From: Acidovorax benzenivorans
GTDB taxonomy: Bacteria > Pseudomonadota > Gammaproteobacteria > Burkholderiales > Burkholderiaceae_C
DNA length: 64,000 bases
Assembly (NCBI RefSeq): GCF_028680575.1
Contig: NZ_JAPCKI010000003.1
Span: 434,001 to 498,000 of the forward strand
Direction of reading: 5' to 3'
The notes under the pieces were generated by a model, which worked only from the letters and a program-made list of their open reading frames with translations, searched no databases and had not been told where the DNA came from. Position 1 is the first letter of the stretch. Every line of letters begins with the position of its first letter. This document shows positions 53,860-64,000 of the stretch, one piece after another. Made by a program: the position numbers and the translations under genes.

Positions 53860-54972
53860 ATGAGCTCGAATCTGCTGGAGTTCGACCTCGACGGTCTGGC
53901 GGCGTTTTGTGAGCGGCTGGGGGAAAAGCGGTTTCGCGCCACCCAGCTGTTTCGCTGGATTCATCAGCGCGGCGCCAGCGATTTCGATGCCATGAGCGAC
54001 TTGGCCAAGGCTCTGCGCGACAAGCTCAAAGGCTGTGCGCAGGTCGAGGCCCTGCCCGTTATTTCAGAGCATGTGTCCTCGGATGGCACGGTGAAGTGGC
54101 TGTTTGATGTGGGGGATGGCAATGCGGTGGAAGCCGTATTCATCCCTGAGGATGATCGCGGGACCCTCTGTGTGTCATCTCAGGCGGGTTGTGCTGTCGG
54201 TTGCCGCTTCTGTTCTACGGGCCATCAGGGTTTCAGCCGCAACCTGACGACAGGCGAAATTGTTGCTCAGCTATGGTTTGCAGAGCACTCCCTGCGCAAG
54301 CGCTTGCAGACCGAAGACCGCGTGATCTCGAACGTGGTCATGATGGGCATGGGGGAGCCGCTGCAGAATTACTCGGCATTGGTCCCTGCGCTTAGGGTCA
54401 TGCTGGACGATCATGGTTATGGCCTGTCGCGCCGCCGTGTGACGGTGTCCACGTCGGGCGTTGCGCCCATGATGGACCGCCTTTCGCAAGACTGCCCCGT
54501 GGCGCTGGCGGTGTCACTGCATGCGCCCAACGACCCTCTGCGTGACAATTTGGTGCCGCTCAATCGCAAGTACCCGCTCGACGAGTTGCTGGGCGCTTGC
54601 AACCGCTATCTGGCGCATGCGCCCCGTGACTTCATCACGTTCGAATATTGCATGCTCGATGGTGTCAATGATCAAGCGGAACACGCACGCCAATTGATTG
54701 AGCTGGTCAAGCGCAGCGGGATTCGCTGCAAATTCAATCTGATTCCTTTTAATCCGTTTCCCGCTTCAGGGCTGTTGCGATCGCCGCAAAATCAGGTGCA
54801 GGCTTTTGCCAAGATACTGAGCGATGCGGGCATCGTCACCACGGTGCGCAAGACGCGGGGAGATGACATTGATGCGGCCTGCGGTCAGTTGGCGGGTGAT
54901 GTCAAAGACCGCACCAGGGCCGCAGAACGCATGGCAAAGCAGCGCACAATCGTGCTCAAACCGGTGACTTGA
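53860..54972 (+). CDS. rlmN: Dual-specificity RNA methyltransferase RlmN
   Basis: Radical SAM enzyme of 370 residues that methylates C2 of A2503 in 23S rRNA and A37 of some tRNAs. The 4Fe-4S ligands are C111, C115 and C118 in CAVGCRFC. The second conserved cysteine, which carries the methyl intermediate, is C341 in [13 protein letters not shown]. Other family sequences are [10 protein letters not shown] and [20 protein letters not shown]. It begins the pilF-rodZ-ispG run as in many proteobacteria. Confidence 0.97.
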   Translation: MSSNLLEFDLDGLAAFCERLGEKRFRATQLFRWIHQRGASDFDAMSDLAKALRDKLKGCAQVEALPVISEHVSSDGTVKWLFDVGDGNAVEAVFIPEDDRGTLCVSSQAGCAVGCRFCSTGHQGFSRNLTTGEIVAQLWFAEHSLRKRLQTEDRVISNVVMMGMGEPLQNYSALVPALRVMLDDHGYGLSRRRVTVSTSGVAPMMDRLSQDCPVALAVSLHAPNDPLRDNLVPLNRKYPLDELLGACNRYLAHAPRDFITFEYCMLDGVNDQAEHARQLIELVKRSGIRCKFNLIPFNPFPASGLLRSPQNQVQAFAKILSDAGIVTTVRKTRGDDIDAACGQLAGDVKDRTRAAERMAKQRTIVLKPVT

Positions 54973-55005
54973 TCAAGCAGTCGGCAAACTTCAAGGAGGC
55001 TCTAC

Positions 55006-55839
55006 ATGGCGGGATTGGTTGGACGCTGGCGGCATATTGCTCGCTGGACACTCGCGGCATGCGGTGCGGTGGTTTGCATATGGGCGCTTCAGGGGTGTGC
55101 GACGAACACCTCGTCAGCAGTCAGTGACGCCGATGCAGGTTTGGTGACGCCGTCCGATGAGCCTGAGTCGCGGCGCCGCGCACGCATCCGGCTGGAGTTG
55201 GCCTCCAACTATTTCGAACTGGGGCAAACGGCGGTGGCCCTGGACGAGGTCAAGCAGTCGCTTGCTGCTGACCCTTCTTATGCCGACGCGTTCAATCTGC
55301 GTGGACTGATTTACATGCGTTTGAGCGACTATGCACAAGCGGAAGACAGTTTTCGCCGTGCCTTGTCGTTGCGGGCGAATGACTCCAACGTACTGCACAA
55401 CTACGGCTGGCTCATGTGTCAGCAGCAAAAATATGTGGAGGCTGACCAGTATTTTGTGCGTGCCATTGCTAACCCCGCCTACACGGCGCGCGGCAAAACT
55501 TGGATGGCCCGTGGCCTGTGCCAGTCAGGGGCAGGACAGTTTCCTGACGCGGAACAGTCTTTCCTGAAGGCCTATGAATTCGATGCTGCGAATCCGGTGG
55601 TCGGTTACCACCTCGCGGCGCTCTTGCTGCGGCGCAACGAGTTGTCGCGTGCGCAGTTTTACATTCGACGGCTCAACAACAGTGATTTCGCCAACTCGGA
55701 ATCTTTGTGGCTGGGCATCAAGGTGGAGCGCGCTTTGGGCGACACCGTGGCAATGAGGCAACTGGCTGTCCAGTTGCGCAAGCGTTTCCCGGATTCTCGG
55801 GAGTTGGGTGCATACGAACGCGGGGCTTTCAATGAGTGA
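55006..55839 (+). CDS. pilW: Type IV pilus biogenesis lipoprotein PilF/PilW
   Basis: Outer-membrane lipoprotein of 277 residues, called PilF or PilW, needed for assembly or stability of the PilQ secretin. The lipobox is LQGC (C31). The rest consists of TPR repeats (about 55-250), for example ASNYFELGQTAVALDEVKQS and AFNLRGLIYMRLSDYAQAED. AAGGAGG lies seven bases before the ATG. Its stop overlaps the rodZ start (ATGAGTGA), so translation is coupled. Confidence 0.93.
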   Translation: MAGLVGRWRHIARWTLAACGAVVCIWALQGCATNTSSAVSDADAGLVTPSDEPESRRRARIRLELASNYFELGQTAVALDEVKQSLAADPSYADAFNLRGLIYMRLSDYAQAEDSFRRALSLRANDSNVLHNYGWLMCQQQKYVEADQYFVRAIANPAYTARGKTWMARGLCQSGAGQFPDAEQSFLKAYEFDAANPVVGYHLAALLLRRNELSRAQFYIRRLNNSDFANSESLWLGIKVERALGDTVAMRQLAVQLRKRFPDSRELGAYERGAFNE

Positions 55840-56767
55840 GGTGGCGGAGAGTGGAATGACAGCGGGTGGCTTGCTCAAGGAGGCTCGGCAGGCAGCAGGC
55901 ATGCACATTGCGGCTTTGGCGGTTGCGTTGAAGGTGCCCGTTAGTAAATTGGAAGCCTTGGAGGCGGACAACTACACGGTGTTGCCTGACACCGTGTTTG
56001 TGCGGGCGCTGGCGTCGAGCGTGTGCCGCACCCTCAAGGTTGACCCTGCGCCTATTTTGTCTTTGTTGCCCCAAAGTCAGAGCCCTCGTTTGTCCGTGGA
56101 CAGCGCTGGTATCAACGCGCCCGTGAAGGGAAGTGCTGGCAAATCGTCTGCATCCTCTTCGGTGTCGTTCGCAGGTTCAGGTTCTAGTTCACGTTCCGTG
56201 GTTTTGGTTGTCCTTGCGCTTTTGGTGGGGGCTGTGGTTTTGTTCTTTGTCCCCCGGCATTCCACGCCAGGGGATGCTGCCGATCCGGTGGCAGTGTCGG
56301 TGCCTGATGCTTTGCCAGTCAGTTCTTCCGAGTCTGTGCCTGCACTGGTGCCATCGACGGTTGAGGGTCCCGCCGATGCGGCTTCTTCTGCATTGCCTGC
56401 CGCTGCTGTGGCGGCTCCGGTGGCAGTGTCTGCGGCGCCTTCTGCTGCGGCATCTCCATTACCTGCTGCCGTCGCCAGCAGCGTGGCGGTGAGCAATGTC
56501 CCGGTCGCGGATGGTGCGGCAGATGCGCCCTCAGGCGCCCTGGTGCTGCGCGCACGCAGCCCATCGTGGGTGCAAGTTCGGGATGCCAATGGAGCACTGG
56601 CGTTGCAACGCAACCTGGCAGCGGGAGAGTCTGTGTCTGTGTCGGCGCCAACCCCCCTGGCAGTGATTGTCGGTCGCGCTGACGCGACGGAGGTGATGGT
56701 CCGTGGAAAGCCGTTGGATCTGACGGCGATCGCCCGTGAAAACGTAGCCCGTTTCGAGGTGAAATAG
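55832..56767 (+). CDS. rodZ: RodZ-like helix-turn-helix membrane protein
   Basis: Bitopic cell-shape protein of 311 residues that links MreB to the elongation machinery. Order: cytoplasmic Cro/CI-type helix-turn-helix (about 10-80, [20 protein letters not shown]), TM (about 118-140, [19 protein letters not shown]), a long Ala/Val/Ser/Pro linker (about 145-235) and a C-terminal DUF4115 domain (about 240-311, [18 protein letters not shown]). The start at 55832 overlaps the pilF/pilW end by 8 bases; its stop overlaps the ispG GTG by one base. Confidence 0.93.
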   Translation: MSEVAESGMTAGGLLKEARQAAGMHIAALAVALKVPVSKLEALEADNYTVLPDTVFVRALASSVCRTLKVDPAPILSLLPQSQSPRLSVDSAGINAPVKGSAGKSSASSSVSFAGSGSSSRSVVLVVLALLVGAVVLFFVPRHSTPGDAADPVAVSVPDALPVSSSESVPALVPSTVEGPADAASSALPAAAVAAPVAVSAAPSAAASPLPAAVASSVAVSNVPVADGAADAPSGALVLRARSPSWVQVRDANGALALQRNLAAGESVSVSAPTPLAVIVGRADATEVMVRGKPLDLTAIARENVARFEVK

Positions 56768-58047
56768 TGAAAAACTCCTCGCTTGATTTTGGGCCGGTAG
56801 CGATTGCTTCGCCCTTGCCTCGGCGTTCACGCCAGGCAAAAGTCGTCTGGGGTTCGCGCGTGGTGACGGTGGGTGGCGACGCTCCCGTGCGCGTGCAGTC
56901 CATGACCAACACCGATACCGTCGACGCCATCGGAACAGCGATTCAGGTCAAGGAGCTCGCCCAGGCGGGTTCGGAGTTTGTCCGCATCACCGTCAATACC
57001 CCGGAGGCCGCAGCAGCAGTACCCTACATCCGCGAACAATTGGACCGCATGGGTGAGAGTGTTCCATTGGTGGGTGATTTCCATTACAACGGGCATCGGC
57101 TGCTCACCGAGTTTCCGGACTGCGCCCAGGCCTTGTCCAAGTACCGAATCAACCCTGGCAATGTGGGCAAGGGCGACAAGCGCGACAAGCAGTTTGGCCA
57201 GATGATTGAGGCGGCCATGCGCTGGGACAAGGCCGTTCGCATCGGTGTCAATTGGGGCAGTCTTGACCAGGAGCTACTGGCCGAACTGATGGACACCAAC
57301 AGCCGCCGCAGCACTCCCTGGGAGGCTCGCCAGGTCATGTATGAGGCGCTCATCACATCGGCCATTGAGTCTGCACGCCGTGCGGAGGCGATGGGCTTGG
57401 GCGGTGATCAGATCATCTTGTCTTGCAAGGTCAGTGGTGTGCAGGATTTGATTTCCGTATACCGCGAGTTGGCACGCCGCTGTGACTACGCTTTGCACCT
57501 GGGGCTGACCGAGGCGGGTATGGGGACCAAGGGAACGGTTGCCTCGGCTGCCGCTTTGTCCGTGCTGCTGCAGGAGGGCATTGGTGACACGATTCGTGTG
57601 TCGTTGACGCCCCAGCCTGGTGAGGCGCGTACCCAAGAGGTGGTCGTGGCATCCGAAATTTTGCAGGCGTTGGGCATGCGAGTTTTTGTGCCCAGTGTCA
57701 CTGCGTGCCCAGGGTGTGGTCGAACCACTAGTACCACCTTTCAGGATTTGGCCAAGCAGATTGACGACTTCCTGCGCGCACAAATGCCTGTGTGGCGTGT
57801 GCGGTATCCAGGCGTGGAGACATTGCGGGTTGCAGTCATGGGCTGCATTGTCAACGGCCCAGGTGAAAGCAAACATGCAGACATTGGGATCAGTCTGCCG
57901 GGTACGGGCGAGGCGCCCGCCGCTCCGGTCTTCATCGACGGGGAAAAGGCAATGACCCTGCGTGGTGACGACATCGCCAATGAATTCCATCGCATCGTCG
58001 AGCAGTACATCGAAAAGCGCTTTGGCGCCGGGGTACCCGCTGTTTGA
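56767..58047 (+). CDS. ispG: 4-hydroxy-3-methylbut-2-enyl-diphosphate synthase
   Basis: Penultimate enzyme of the MEP isoprenoid pathway, 426 residues, with a 4Fe-4S cluster. Conserved stretches are [20 protein letters not shown], the C-terminal cluster ligands in CPGCGRTTS, and the third cysteine with the nearby catalytic glutamate in [16 protein letters not shown]. The insertion between the two domains matches the longer proteobacterial form. GTG start overlapping the rodZ stop (TAGTG). Confidence 0.97.
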   Translation: MKNSSLDFGPVAIASPLPRRSRQAKVVWGSRVVTVGGDAPVRVQSMTNTDTVDAIGTAIQVKELAQAGSEFVRITVNTPEAAAAVPYIREQLDRMGESVPLVGDFHYNGHRLLTEFPDCAQALSKYRINPGNVGKGDKRDKQFGQMIEAAMRWDKAVRIGVNWGSLDQELLAELMDTNSRRSTPWEARQVMYEALITSAIESARRAEAMGLGGDQIILSCKVSGVQDLISVYRELARRCDYALHLGLTEAGMGTKGTVASAAALSVLLQEGIGDTIRVSLTPQPGEARTQEVVVASEILQALGMRVFVPSVTACPGCGRTTSTTFQDLAKQIDDFLRAQMPVWRVRYPGVETLRVAVMGCIVNGPGESKHADIGISLPGTGEAPAAPVFIDGEKAMTLRGDDIANEFHRIVEQYIEKRFGAGVPAV

Positions 58048-58139
58048 CCGGTAGCGCTGTCGCCACCTTTCCCGGGAGCATCTGGGGTGTGGTCAACACA
58101 GCTTTTGTAAATTTCCGCCAGATATAGAAAAGAAGCGCT

Positions 58140-59462
58140 GTGAGCAACGAAAAAAGCACTCCCTCGTCCAAGCCAGAAAAGCTGGTTGCGGTGAAGGGCA
58201 TGAACGACATCCTGCCCCCGGAATCTGCCCGGTGGGAATGGCTGGAGGCCAAGGTGCGCGACCTGATGGCACGCTACGCCTATCGCAATATCCGCACACC
58301 CATTGTCGAACCCACGCCTTTGTTTGTGCGTGGGTTAGGTGAGGTGACCGATATTGTCGAGAAGGAGATGTACTCGTTTGAGGACCGCCTCAATGGCGAA
58401 CAGCTGACACTTCGCCCCGAAGCAACAGCCGGCGTGGTGCGTGCAGTGGCAGAGCACTCCATGCTGTACGACGGTGGCAAGCGCCTGTATTACATGGGCC
58501 CCATGTTTCGTCATGAACGTCCCCAACGTGGGCGTTACCGCCAGTTTCACCAGATCGGCGCTGAGGCCTTGGGTTTTCCTGGGGCCGAGGTCGATGCTGA
58601 GTTGATTCTTCTGGCCAGCGCTCTATGGCGTGACTTGGGCTTGCAGAATGTGCGCCTGGAACTCAACAGCCTGGGCCAGCCTGACGAGCGCAAGGCGCAT
58701 CGGGCGGCGTTGATCGCGTATTTGGAACAGCATGTCGATGCTCTTGATGAGGAGGCGCGTCGGCGTCTCCACAGCAACCCTTTGCGTATCCTCGACACGA
58801 AGAATCCGGCGATGCAGTCGGTGGTGGAAGCTGCGCCCCGTCTGATTGATTTCCTGGGGCCGCAGTCACTGGCTCACTTGGACGCGGTCAAGGCCATTCT
58901 CGACGCCAACGGGGTCGCCTGGACTGTCAACCCCCGCCTAGTGCGCGGCATGGATTACTACAACCTCACCGTGTTCGAGTTTGTGACGGATCAGCTAGGC
59001 TCGCAGGGCACGATCTGCGGTGGTGGTCGTTACGACTATTTGATCGAACAGATCGGCGGCAAGGCCGCACCGGCGGTGGGTTGGGCGTTGGGGGTGGAGC
59101 GGGTGTTGGAGTTGCTCAAGGAGCAGAACAGCGCCCCCCCCTCCCTGGCTCCCGACGTCTATGCCATTGTTCCCTCGACGGCCGTGTTGCCCCGGGCTGT
59201 GGCTACGGTCGAGCAATTGCGCCAGCACGGTGTTCGCGTCCAAATGCATGCAGCTCCTTCGCTGGAGGGTATGGGTAGCATGAAGTCGCAGTTCAAGAAG
59301 GCCGATGCCAGTGGCGCCATGCATGCGCTGGTGTTTGGCGATGATGAGCTGTCCCGTGGCATGGTGACTGTCAAAGCCTTGCGTGACGGCGCAGGTGAGC
59401 AAACCGAGCGCCCTCTGGACTCGGTCGCCCAATGGTCGGCCACCCTACAATCCACCCGCTAA
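58140..59462 (+). CDS. hisS: Histidyl-tRNA synthetase
   Basis: Class II synthetase of 440 residues that charges tRNA-His. It begins with [10 protein letters not shown]. Motif 2 is [20 protein letters not shown], the histidine-specific motif region holds [15 protein letters not shown], and motif 3 is [16 protein letters not shown]. The C-terminal 100 residues form the anticodon-binding domain. The GTG at 58140 follows AGAAAAGAAG; the 92 bases after ispG show no terminator. Confidence 0.98.
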   Translation: MSNEKSTPSSKPEKLVAVKGMNDILPPESARWEWLEAKVRDLMARYAYRNIRTPIVEPTPLFVRGLGEVTDIVEKEMYSFEDRLNGEQLTLRPEATAGVVRAVAEHSMLYDGGKRLYYMGPMFRHERPQRGRYRQFHQIGAEALGFPGAEVDAELILLASALWRDLGLQNVRLELNSLGQPDERKAHRAALIAYLEQHVDALDEEARRRLHSNPLRILDTKNPAMQSVVEAAPRLIDFLGPQSLAHLDAVKAILDANGVAWTVNPRLVRGMDYYNLTVFEFVTDQLGSQGTICGGGRYDYLIEQIGGKAAPAVGWALGVERVLELLKEQNSAPPSLAPDVYAIVPSTAVLPRAVATVEQLRQHGVRVQMHAAPSLEGMGSMKSQFKKADASGAMHALVFGDDELSRGMVTVKALRDGAGEQTERPLDSVAQWSATLQSTR

Positions 59463-59476
59463 CCCAATCACAATCC

Positions 59477-60169
59477 ATGGCAAATCATCTCGACCTTGAA
59501 GAACAAGAGCAACTAGATCAGCTCAAGCATTTTTGGAACACCTGGGGCACTCTGATCAGCTCGGTGGTCATCGTCGTCGCGGGCGCCGCTGCTGCGTGGA
59601 ACGGTTACCAGTACTGGCAAACCCGGCAGGCCACACAGGCGGCTGCGTTGTTTGATGCGGTGGATGTGGCAGCGCGATCTGCGGATAGCGCACGCATGGG
59701 GCAAGCTTTTACCGATTTGAAGTCCAAATATGCAGGAACCGTCCAGGCCGGACAGGCTGGCCTGACTCTTGCCAAGGCCATGCAGGGCGCTGGCAATATC
59801 GATGGCGCCAAAGAAGCGCTTACGTGGGTTGCAGATCAATCCTCAGACGAGGGTCTCAAGGCCTTGGCCAAGTTGCGATTGGCTGGTGTGCTGATGGATC
59901 AAAAAAATTACGACGAAGCACTCAAGCAACTGTCTGGTAGTTTTGCGCCGGAGTTCTCTTCCGTTGTGGCGGATCGCAAGGGTGATGTTCTGGTGCTCCA
60001 GGAAAAACGCCAAGACGCGATTGCCGAGTACACCAAGGCATATAAGGGGTTTGAAGACAGTGTCGAGTATCGCCGTCTGGTGGAAATCAAGCTGAACGCG
60101 CTAGGTGTCTCGCTGCAAGGTGTGACCGTGGCTTCCACTGCAACCGCAACACCTGCGGAGTCCAAGTAA
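59477..60169 (+). CDS. yfgM: YfgM-like tetratricopeptide protein of the BamB/Sec neighbourhood
   Basis: Inner-membrane protein of 230 residues. A short cytoplasmic N-terminus (ANHLDLEEQEQLDQLKHFW) is followed by one TM helix (about 25-44, LISSVVIVVAGAAAAWNGY) and a periplasmic TPR-like domain (about 50-215). YfgM family members associate with the Sec translocon and PpiD. It lies between hisS and bamB as in E. coli, 14 bases after hisS and 2 bases before bamB. A CTACAAT lies just upstream at 59445-59451. Confidence 0.92.
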   Translation: MANHLDLEEQEQLDQLKHFWNTWGTLISSVVIVVAGAAAAWNGYQYWQTRQATQAAALFDAVDVAARSADSARMGQAFTDLKSKYAGTVQAGQAGLTLAKAMQGAGNIDGAKEALTWVADQSSDEGLKALAKLRLAGVLMDQKNYDEALKQLSGSFAPEFSSVVADRKGDVLVLQEKRQDAIAEYTKAYKGFEDSVEYRRLVEIKLNALGVSLQGVTVASTATATPAESK

Positions 60170-60171
60170 CC

Positions 60172-61335
60172 ATGACGTCGCCTATCAACGCAGGGTCTGG
60201 GCACCCATTTTTCGCGCGTGCTCTGGTGGTCGCACTTGTGGCTGTCACCTTGGCTGGTTGTTCTTTGTGGAGTGCCGACAAGTCCAAGCCGGTGCCCGCC
60301 GACCTCGGGGCCAATGTGGCCGTCTTGGGTGTGCGACAGGCATGGACTGCGCGCGTTGGCAGTGTGGTGGGGCTGCCCCTGGAACCCCACGTTGCTGGCA
60401 ATGTCGTGACTGTCGCGTCAGCTGATGGAACGGTGGCCGCCCTGGATGCCCGCACGGGCGGAGATATCTGGCGAGCAGCGCTCGCTGAGCCCCTGTCGGC
60501 AGCTGTTGGCAGTGATGGCAAGTTCGCGGCGGTGGTCTCTCGCAACAATGCACTCATCGTTATTGATGGGGGGCGTGAACGTTGGCGTGAGACTCTCGCT
60601 GCCCAGGTATTCACACCACCTCTGGTTGCAGGTGGTCGTGTTTTTGTGTTGTCTGCGGATCGATCTGTGTCAGCCTTCGATCTGTCGACAGGTCGCCGTC
60701 TCTGGGCGCAGCAGCGTCCCGGGGAGCCGTTGATATTGCGCCAAGCCGGTGTTTTGCTCGCAGTGGGCGACACGCTGGTGGTGGGGTTGTCGGGCCGCTT
60801 GGTTGGTTTGAATCCTGACAATGGTAGTGTGCGATGGGAGGCACCCATTGCCAGTGCGCGGGGCACGAATGATGTGGAGCGCCTCGTGGAGTTGGTGGGG
60901 CGTACCAGCCGTGTGGGCGAAACAGTGTGCGCGCGATCCTTTCAGGCTGCGGTGGGTTGTGTGAATACCGCAAGGGGGATGACAGTCTGGACACAACCCG
61001 CCAGTGGAGCAGAAGGCGTTCACGGCGATGCAGAGACTATCTTTGGTGCAGAGAGCAACGGCACTCTTGTCGCGTGGCGTCGTGCGGATGGCTCACGCTT
61101 GTGGAGCATCGATAGACTCAAATACCGCAAACTCACGGCGCCGCTGCTTTTGGGGCGCTCGGTGGTTGTCGGCGATGACACGGGATTGGTGCATTTGCTA
61201 TCTCGTACCGATGGTTCACCCCTGAACCGGCTGGTGACAGATGGGTCTGCTATTGCTGCAGCCCCAGTGGTGGCCGCTGATACGCTGGTGATTGTTACCC
61301 GCAATGGCGGCATTTACGGATTCCGTCCAGATTGA
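60172..61335 (+). CDS. bamB: Outer membrane assembly lipoprotein BamB
   Basis: Beta-propeller subunit of the BAM complex, 387 residues. The lipobox is LAGC (C30). The mature part shows repeated propeller blades with the PQQ-like pattern, for example [37 protein letters not shown] and [17 protein letters not shown]. It lies between yfgM and der, the standard order. Confidence 0.96.
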   Translation: MTSPINAGSGHPFFARALVVALVAVTLAGCSLWSADKSKPVPADLGANVAVLGVRQAWTARVGSVVGLPLEPHVAGNVVTVASADGTVAALDARTGGDIWRAALAEPLSAAVGSDGKFAAVVSRNNALIVIDGGRERWRETLAAQVFTPPLVAGGRVFVLSADRSVSAFDLSTGRRLWAQQRPGEPLILRQAGVLLAVGDTLVVGLSGRLVGLNPDNGSVRWEAPIASARGTNDVERLVELVGRTSRVGETVCARSFQAAVGCVNTARGMTVWTQPASGAEGVHGDAETIFGAESNGTLVAWRRADGSRLWSIDRLKYRKLTAPLLLGRSVVVGDDTGLVHLLSRTDGSPLNRLVTDGSAIAAAPVVAADTLVIVTRNGGIYGFRPD

Positions 61336-61348
61336 TCGGTCTTACTCA

Positions 61349-62692
61349 ATGAAGCCAGTTATCGCCCTCGTGGGGCGTCCGAATGTCGGCAAGTCCACGC
61401 TCTTCAATCGCCTGACCAAGTCGCGTGATGCCATCGTCGCCGACTTTGCAGGGCTCACGCGTGACCGACATTACGGTAACGGCAAGCAAGGCAAGCACGA
61501 ATACATCGTCATCGATACCGGTGGCTTCGAACCCGACGCCTCCAGTGGCATCTACCGTGAGATGGCCAAGCAAACTCAGCAGGCGGTTGCAGAGGCGGAC
61601 GTGGTTATTTTTGTGGTGGACGCCCGTGCGGGGGTCTCTGCGCAAGACCATGACATCGCCAACTACTTGCGCCGTTTGGGCAAGCCCTGCGTGCTCGTCG
61701 CCAACAAGGCGGAGGGTATGCTGCAGGGCGTCCAGCTCGCAGAGTTCTATGAGTTGGGGCTGGGTGAGGTGTATCCAGTTTCTGCAGCGCACGGGCAGGG
61801 TATCCGCAGTTTGGTGGACATTGCGCTGGAGCCGCTGAATTTGCCCGAGCCTGACGACTCGGACACGCTCTTGGACAAGGGGATCATCAAGCTTGCCGTT
61901 GCAGGGCGCCCCAACGTGGGCAAGTCCACCCTGATCAACACTTGGCTTGGCGAAGAGCGCCTGGTGGCATTTGATATGCCCGGCACCACCCGCGATGCCA
62001 TCACCGTGCCTTTTGAGCGCAATGGTCAGCGCTTTGAGCTGGTGGATACAGCGGGTTTGCGTCGCAAGGGCAAGGTCTTCGAGGCCATTGAGAAGTTCTC
62101 GGTGGTGAAAACGCTGCAAGCCATCGAATCTGCAAATGTGGTGCTGCTATTGCTTGATGCCACCCAAGGTGTGACGGACCAGGATGCCCATATCGCTGGC
62201 TACGTCCTGGAAAGCGGGCGAGCGGTGGTTTTGGCTGTGAACAAATGGGATGCCGTGGACGACTACCAGCGACAGCTTCTGGAGCGTTCCATCGAGACTC
62301 GGCTTGCATTTTTGAAGTTTGCCTCGTTGCATTTCATTTCCGCAAAGAAGCGCCAGGGGTTGGGCCCTTTGTGGACATCCATCGCCCAGGCCCATCGGGC
62401 TGCCACCTGCAAGATGTCAACGCCGGTTCTCACGCGTCTGCTGCTGGAGGCGGTTCAGTTCCAGAGCCCAAAGAGGGCGGGCATGTTTCGTCCCAAAATG
62501 CGGTACGCGCATCAAGGTGGCATGAATCCGCCTGTGATCGTGATTCATGGCAATTCGCTGGAGCATGTGACGGATGCCTACAAACGATTTTTGGAAGGAC
62601 GCTTCCGTAAAGAGTTCGATCTTGTGGGGACCCCCTTGCGCATTGAGATGAAAACATCTCACAACCCGTTTGCAGACAAGGACGAAGCCTGA
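61349..62692 (+). CDS. der: Ribosome-associated GTPase Der (EngA)
   Basis: Essential double GTPase of 447 residues needed for 50S subunit maturation. The first G domain starts at residue 2 ([19 protein letters not shown]) with a switch-II DTGG. The second starts near 185 ([20 protein letters not shown]) with DTAGLRRKG. The C-terminal KH-like domain includes [20 protein letters not shown]. The chosen ATG is 13 bases after the bamB stop. Confidence 0.98.
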   Translation: MKPVIALVGRPNVGKSTLFNRLTKSRDAIVADFAGLTRDRHYGNGKQGKHEYIVIDTGGFEPDASSGIYREMAKQTQQAVAEADVVIFVVDARAGVSAQDHDIANYLRRLGKPCVLVANKAEGMLQGVQLAEFYELGLGEVYPVSAAHGQGIRSLVDIALEPLNLPEPDDSDTLLDKGIIKLAVAGRPNVGKSTLINTWLGEERLVAFDMPGTTRDAITVPFERNGQRFELVDTAGLRRKGKVFEAIEKFSVVKTLQAIESANVVLLLLDATQGVTDQDAHIAGYVLESGRAVVLAVNKWDAVDDYQRQLLERSIETRLAFLKFASLHFISAKKRQGLGPLWTSIAQAHRAATCKMSTPVLTRLLLEAVQFQSPKRAGMFRPKMRYAHQGGMNPPVIVIHGNSLEHVTDAYKRFLEGRFRKEFDLVGTPLRIEMKTSHNPFADKDEA

Positions 62693-62797
62693 CGGCAAAG
62701 GCTCTTCAGCCAAGGGGCCATGTAAGCTGAGGCTGGTGCATGTGTCTGGCTGTGGTAAGGTGCTGGTTTACAACAACACTTGAACACGGAGAATATC

Positions 62798-63052
62798 GTG
62801 AGCAATAAAGGCCAGCTTTTGCAAGACCCCTTCCTCAACGCGTTGCGTCGGGAGCATGTTCCTGTCTCCATTTACTTGGTTAACGGGATCAAGCTGCAGG
62901 GGCAAATCGAGTCTTTCGACCAGTATGTGGTGTTGCTGCGCAATACCGTGACACAAATGGTCTACAAGCATGCGATTTCTACGATCGTGCCAGGTCGAGC
63001 AGTCAATTTCTCTACTTCAGAAACCCCTGATGCTGACAGCAGCAACTCTTGA
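62798..63052 (+). CDS. hfq: RNA chaperone Hfq
   Basis: Sm-like hexameric protein of 84 residues that pairs small RNAs with mRNAs. The start [20 protein letters not shown] and the Sm2 motif [12 protein letters not shown] are canonical. The C-terminal tail after the Sm core is short and Ser/Asp-rich, as in other betaproteobacteria. The GTG start has GGAGAA at a good distance. der lies 105 bases upstream and hflX follows 63 bases downstream. Confidence 0.98.
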   Translation: MSNKGQLLQDPFLNALRREHVPVSIYLVNGIKLQGQIESFDQYVVLLRNTVTQMVYKHAISTIVPGRAVNFSTSETPDADSSNS

Positions 63053-63115
63053 GTTGTTGTCTGGTAGCGGGGGCCGCTTTCCGAGCGAGGTGGAACGGAA
63101 AGAGGGTGGTTGGCT

Positions 63116-64000
63116 TTGAGTTCGGCTTCAGCATCCTCGTCCGCTATTACGCCGGTGTTGCTGGTGGGGGTCGATTTTGGTCTCCCCCATTTCGATGCGG
63201 AACTGGAAGAGCTGGGGCTGCTTGCCCAGACGGCCGGTATGCAACCGGTTGCTCGGATTACCTGCAAGCGCAAGGCACCAGATGCGGCATTGTTTATTGG
63301 CAGTGGCAAGGCGGATGAGCTTCGCACATTGGCCCAAATGCACGGGGCGGTGGAGGTATTGTTTGACCAATCACTCAGCCCCGCCCAGCAGCGCAATCTG
63401 GAGCGGCACATCGAGCTTCCGGTCAACGACCGAACGTTGTTGATTCTGGAAATCTTTGCGCAACGGGCGCGCAGCCACGAAGGGAAACTCCAGGTTGAGC
63501 TTGCCAAGTTGCAGTATGTGAGTACTCGGCTCGTGCGGCGTTGGTCTCACTTGGAGCGCCAAACTGGCGGCATCGGTGCCCGTGGTGGTCCAGGCGAAAA
63601 ACAGATCGAATTGGATCGACGCATGATTGGTGACGCGATCAAGCGCACCAGAGAGCGCTTGGTCAAGGTCAAGCGTCAGCGTTCCACACAGCGGCGTCAG
63701 CGCGAGAGGCGCGATACGTTCAATATTTCACTCGTTGGATACACCAATGCTGGCAAGTCAACGCTTTTCAATGCTCTTGTGAAAGCGCGGGCGTATGCCG
63801 CTGACCAGCTTTTTGCCACGCTAGACACCACGACGCGCCAGTTGTATCTGGCAGATGCGGCGAGATCCGTCTCTCTGTCCGATACGGTGGGCTTCATCAG
63901 GGATCTCCCGCACGGATTGGTGGACGCGTTCCAGGCCACGCTACAGGAGGCTGTCGATGCAGACCTTCTGCTCCATGTAGTGGATGCTTCAAACCCGGAT
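63116..64000 (+). CDS. hflX: Ribosome-splitting GTPase HflX (3' end outside window)
   Basis: GTPase that splits stalled or stress-inactivated ribosomes. About 295 residues are visible: the N-terminal HflX domain (about 15-190, with FDQSLSPAQQRNLERHIELP and GGIGARGGPGEKQIELDRR), a coiled region, then the G domain with G1 GYTNAGKST (from about residue 208) and the switch-II DTVGFIRDLPHGLVDAFQAT. The open frame reaches base 64000 without a stop. Start is TTG at 63116 or 63110; neither ATG nor GTG is available in frame. It follows hfq, the usual order. Confidence 0.95.
   Translation, partial: MSSASASSSAITPVLLVGVDFGLPHFDAELEELGLLAQTAGMQPVARITCKRKAPDAALFIGSGKADELRTLAQMHGAVEVLFDQSLSPAQQRNLERHIELPVNDRTLLILEIFAQRARSHEGKLQVELAKLQYVSTRLVRRWSHLERQTGGIGARGGPGEKQIELDRRMIGDAIKRTRERLVKVKRQRSTQRRQRERRDTFNISLVGYTNAGKSTLFNALVKARAYAADQLFATLDTTTRQLYLADAARSVSLSDTVGFIRDLPHGLVDAFQATLQEAVDADLLLHVVDASNPD

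Overview
The window is high-GC chromosomal DNA of a betaproteobacterium. It most resembles the family Comamonadaceae and looks like Acidovorax or a close relative. The evidence is Burkholderiales gene content (several 'Bug'/TctC periplasmic binding proteins, VC_2705-type symporter with a DUF4212 subunit, the pilF-rodZ-ispG-hisS-yfgM-bamB-der-hfq-hflX order) and two families of short palindromic intergenic repeats of the kind common in that family. The assignment is by eye, without database searches. I see no tRNA, rRNA, CRISPR array, transposase or prophage gene, and no gene-free stretch longer than about 275 bases.

Region 1 (1-17.4 kb) is mostly metabolic. A NagAa/NahAa-like dioxygenase reductase, cut by the window edge, diverges from a NahR/NagR-like LysR regulator. 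Then come ppsR (minus) and ppsA (plus) with a carboxylate-type symporter (DUF4212 plus SSS protein), a hypothetical protein, an FKBP isomerase and an HxlR regulator. A LysR regulator diverges from an HMG-CoA-lyase-like protein, a CaiB/BaiF CoA-transferase and a Bug protein; together these look like an uptake-activation-cleavage module for a branched dicarboxylic acid. A chemoreceptor and another orphan TctC protein follow.

Region 2 (17.4-46 kb) starts with dnaG-rpoD (macromolecular synthesis genes without rpsU) and then a polyamine-type periplasmic binding protein placed 3 bases upstream of a membrane diguanylate cyclase. That pair has the layout of the NspS-MbaA c-di-GMP signalling pair and is the most interesting signal-transduction feature here. 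Accessory metabolism follows: two acyl-CoA ligases, an acyl-CoA dehydrogenase, an AraC regulator with a divergent AhpD-like protein, a PPOX-type flavoprotein, a TauE exporter, an alkyl sulfatase, gamma-glutamyltransferase, PhoD and two more diguanylate cyclases. One acyl-CoA ligase has ATT where its start codon should be.

Region 3 (46-64 kb) is conserved housekeeping: a quinone oxidoreductase divergent from surE-pcm-nlpD (no rpoS behind nlpD), rluD, scpB-rluB, ndk, rlmN, and the tightly packed pilF-rodZ-ispG-hisS-yfgM-bamB-der-hfq-hflX run, cut inside hflX at the right edge.

At least seven copies of one palindromic repeat family and two or three of another lie between genes. Several sit between convergent genes, where they could act as bidirectional terminators. 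One sits in the leader of the FKBP gene, where it would form a terminator-like hairpin.
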